Below are positions 6,235-6,510 of a DNA stretch of 6,510 nucleotides, piece after piece; the stretch's first letter is position 1; every line of letters begins with the position of its first letter. Position numbers and translations under genes: made by a program. Under the pieces are notes generated by a model. That model had not been told where the DNA came from, searched no databases, and was given only the letters and a program-made list of their open reading frames with translations. The stretch covers positions 1 to 6,510 of the forward strand of contig URSZ01000127.1 of assembly GCA_900550635.1 (NCBI GenBank). Reading direction: 5' to 3'. Source of the stretch: an uncultured Prevotella sp. (GTDB taxonomy: Bacteria; Bacteroidota; Bacteroidia; Bacteroidales; Bacteroidaceae).

Positions 6235-6265
6235 CAAAGATAGACTTAAATTGACAATTGACAAA
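6235..6265 (-). promoter_or_regulatory. cysS promoter (TTTG-N19-TATCTTTG)
   Basis: On the - strand, TTTG (6265 to 6262) and TATCTTTG (6242 to 6235) are separated by exactly 19 bases. The leader before the ATG at 6207 is about 24 bases. The -33 element lies at the edge of the first TTGACAA heptamer pair, so the repeat array overlaps the promoter. Confidence 0.85.
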
Positions 6266-6410
6266 GTTTCTGTGACAATTGACAATGGATAATTGACAAT
6301 TGACAATGTCCCTCCGGTGTGTGCCCCCGTCCGTCAGGCGGCGGATACAGGGGCGACCGGTCGGGCGTCCGTCCCCACATTGTCAATTGTTCCTTGTCAA
6401 TTGTCAATTG
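6251..6410. repeat. TTGACAA heptamer array: direct copies, GC-rich core, inverted copies
   Basis: Left side: TTGACAATTGACAA-type units begin at 6251, 6272 and 6293, exactly 21 bases (three heptamers) apart. Right side: inverted copies (TTGTCAATTGTCAA) begin at 6380 and 6394. The segment 6296-6309 is a perfect 14-bp inverted match to 6377-6390. Between them lies a 67-base GC-rich core (6310-6376) with a 10-bp palindrome CGACCGGTCG at 6354-6363 and near-repeats of CCGTCCGTC/GCGTCCGTC. The array fills nearly all the space between the partial gene on the right and the cysS promoter. Similar short tandem repeats between genes are known in Bacteroidales. A small non-autonomous mobile element or a folded RNA is possible, but no target-site duplication could be established. 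Confidence 0.8.
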
Positions 6411-6510
6411 TAGAGACTAGCTTGTAGAGCTTGTCGCTGGGGCGTATCTTCTCAGGCACCTTGAAGGAGACGTGCACCCCCTTCTCCACATCGTCCACCG
6501 ACCGGAGGTC
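6397..6510 (-). CDS. C-terminal end of an unidentified protein (partial, runs off the right edge)
   Basis: Only the last 37 codons are in the window, read from 6510 down to a TGA at 6399-6397. The coding case rests on composition: 27 of the first 30 codons end in G or C, and all five Lys codons are AAG, like the N-terminal part of cysS. The other frames on this strand hit stops or read as Arg/Cys/Ser-rich nonsense. The tail includes VEKGVHVSFKVPEKIRPSD and KLYKLVSTIDN. The final residues TIDN and the stop codon come from the heptamer repeat array, so the native end may have been replaced or extended by the repeat. The protein family is not recognised from this fragment. It reads in the same direction as cysS, 189 bases upstream, but cysS has its own promoter. 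Confidence 0.65.
   Translation of the reverse strand, partial: DLRSVDDVEKGVHVSFKVPEKIRPSDKLYKLVSTIDN

Noticed and set aside
6293..6299. TTGACA copies as sigma70-type -35 boxes
   Set aside because: Promoters in this window use the Bacteroidetes TTTG / TAnnTTTG signals, and the TTGACA copies are explained by the repeat.
6251..6410. CRISPR array
   Set aside because: The repeats are 7-base units without uniform spacers, some are inverted, and no cas genes are present.

Overview
This window looks like chromosomal DNA from the order Bacteroidales, possibly a Prevotella- or Muribaculum-like organism; the genus is inference. Three things support this. Five sites upstream of genes match the Bacteroidetes -7 box TAnnTTTG, and three of these (tRNA-Leu, murF, cysS) also have TTTG exactly 19 bases further upstream. 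Two genes have lipoprotein signals, one of them with the acidic tail typical of Bacteroidetes surface lipoproteins. The tRNA gene lacks an encoded CCA end. No plasmid, phage, transposase or CRISPR genes are visible.

Left part, + strand: a probable outer-membrane beta-barrel protein (35-931) is followed after one base by an S41-family lipoprotein peptidase (933-1955), forming a tight two-gene unit in the cell envelope. Next comes a tRNA-Leu(UAG) gene (2087-2168) with a textbook promoter and a strong terminator. About 390 bases without a gene follow, holding an 18-bp perfect palindrome plus a third half-site. A small, probably surface-exposed lipoprotein of lipocalin-like appearance (2588-2941) ends at a hairpin terminator that also serves the convergent murF.

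Right part, - strand: murF (3075-4376, peptidoglycan precursor synthesis) and cysS (4723-6207, cysteinyl-tRNA synthetase) each have their own promoter. The cysS transcript probably runs about 160 bases past its stop, through one hairpin, to a strong terminator at 4521-4565. Upstream of cysS lies an array of heptamer repeats (TTGACAA), in direct orientation on one side and inverted on the other side of a GC-rich 67-base core. The array overlaps the cysS -33 promoter element and supplies the stop codon of an unidentified gene that enters from the right edge (6397-6510).

The most notable observation is that cysS has two different codon styles. Codons 1 to about 286 use ATC and AAG almost exclusively, while codons 292 to 494 use only ATA for Ile and mostly AAA for Lys. 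The switch falls at the conserved KMSKS-type catalytic loop, near 5332-5352. The other genes in the window match the C-terminal style, so everything right of about 5350 may be of different origin, either by recombination or because the contig is chimeric. Otherwise this is largely housekeeping and envelope gene content, and I see no clear new multi-gene system.
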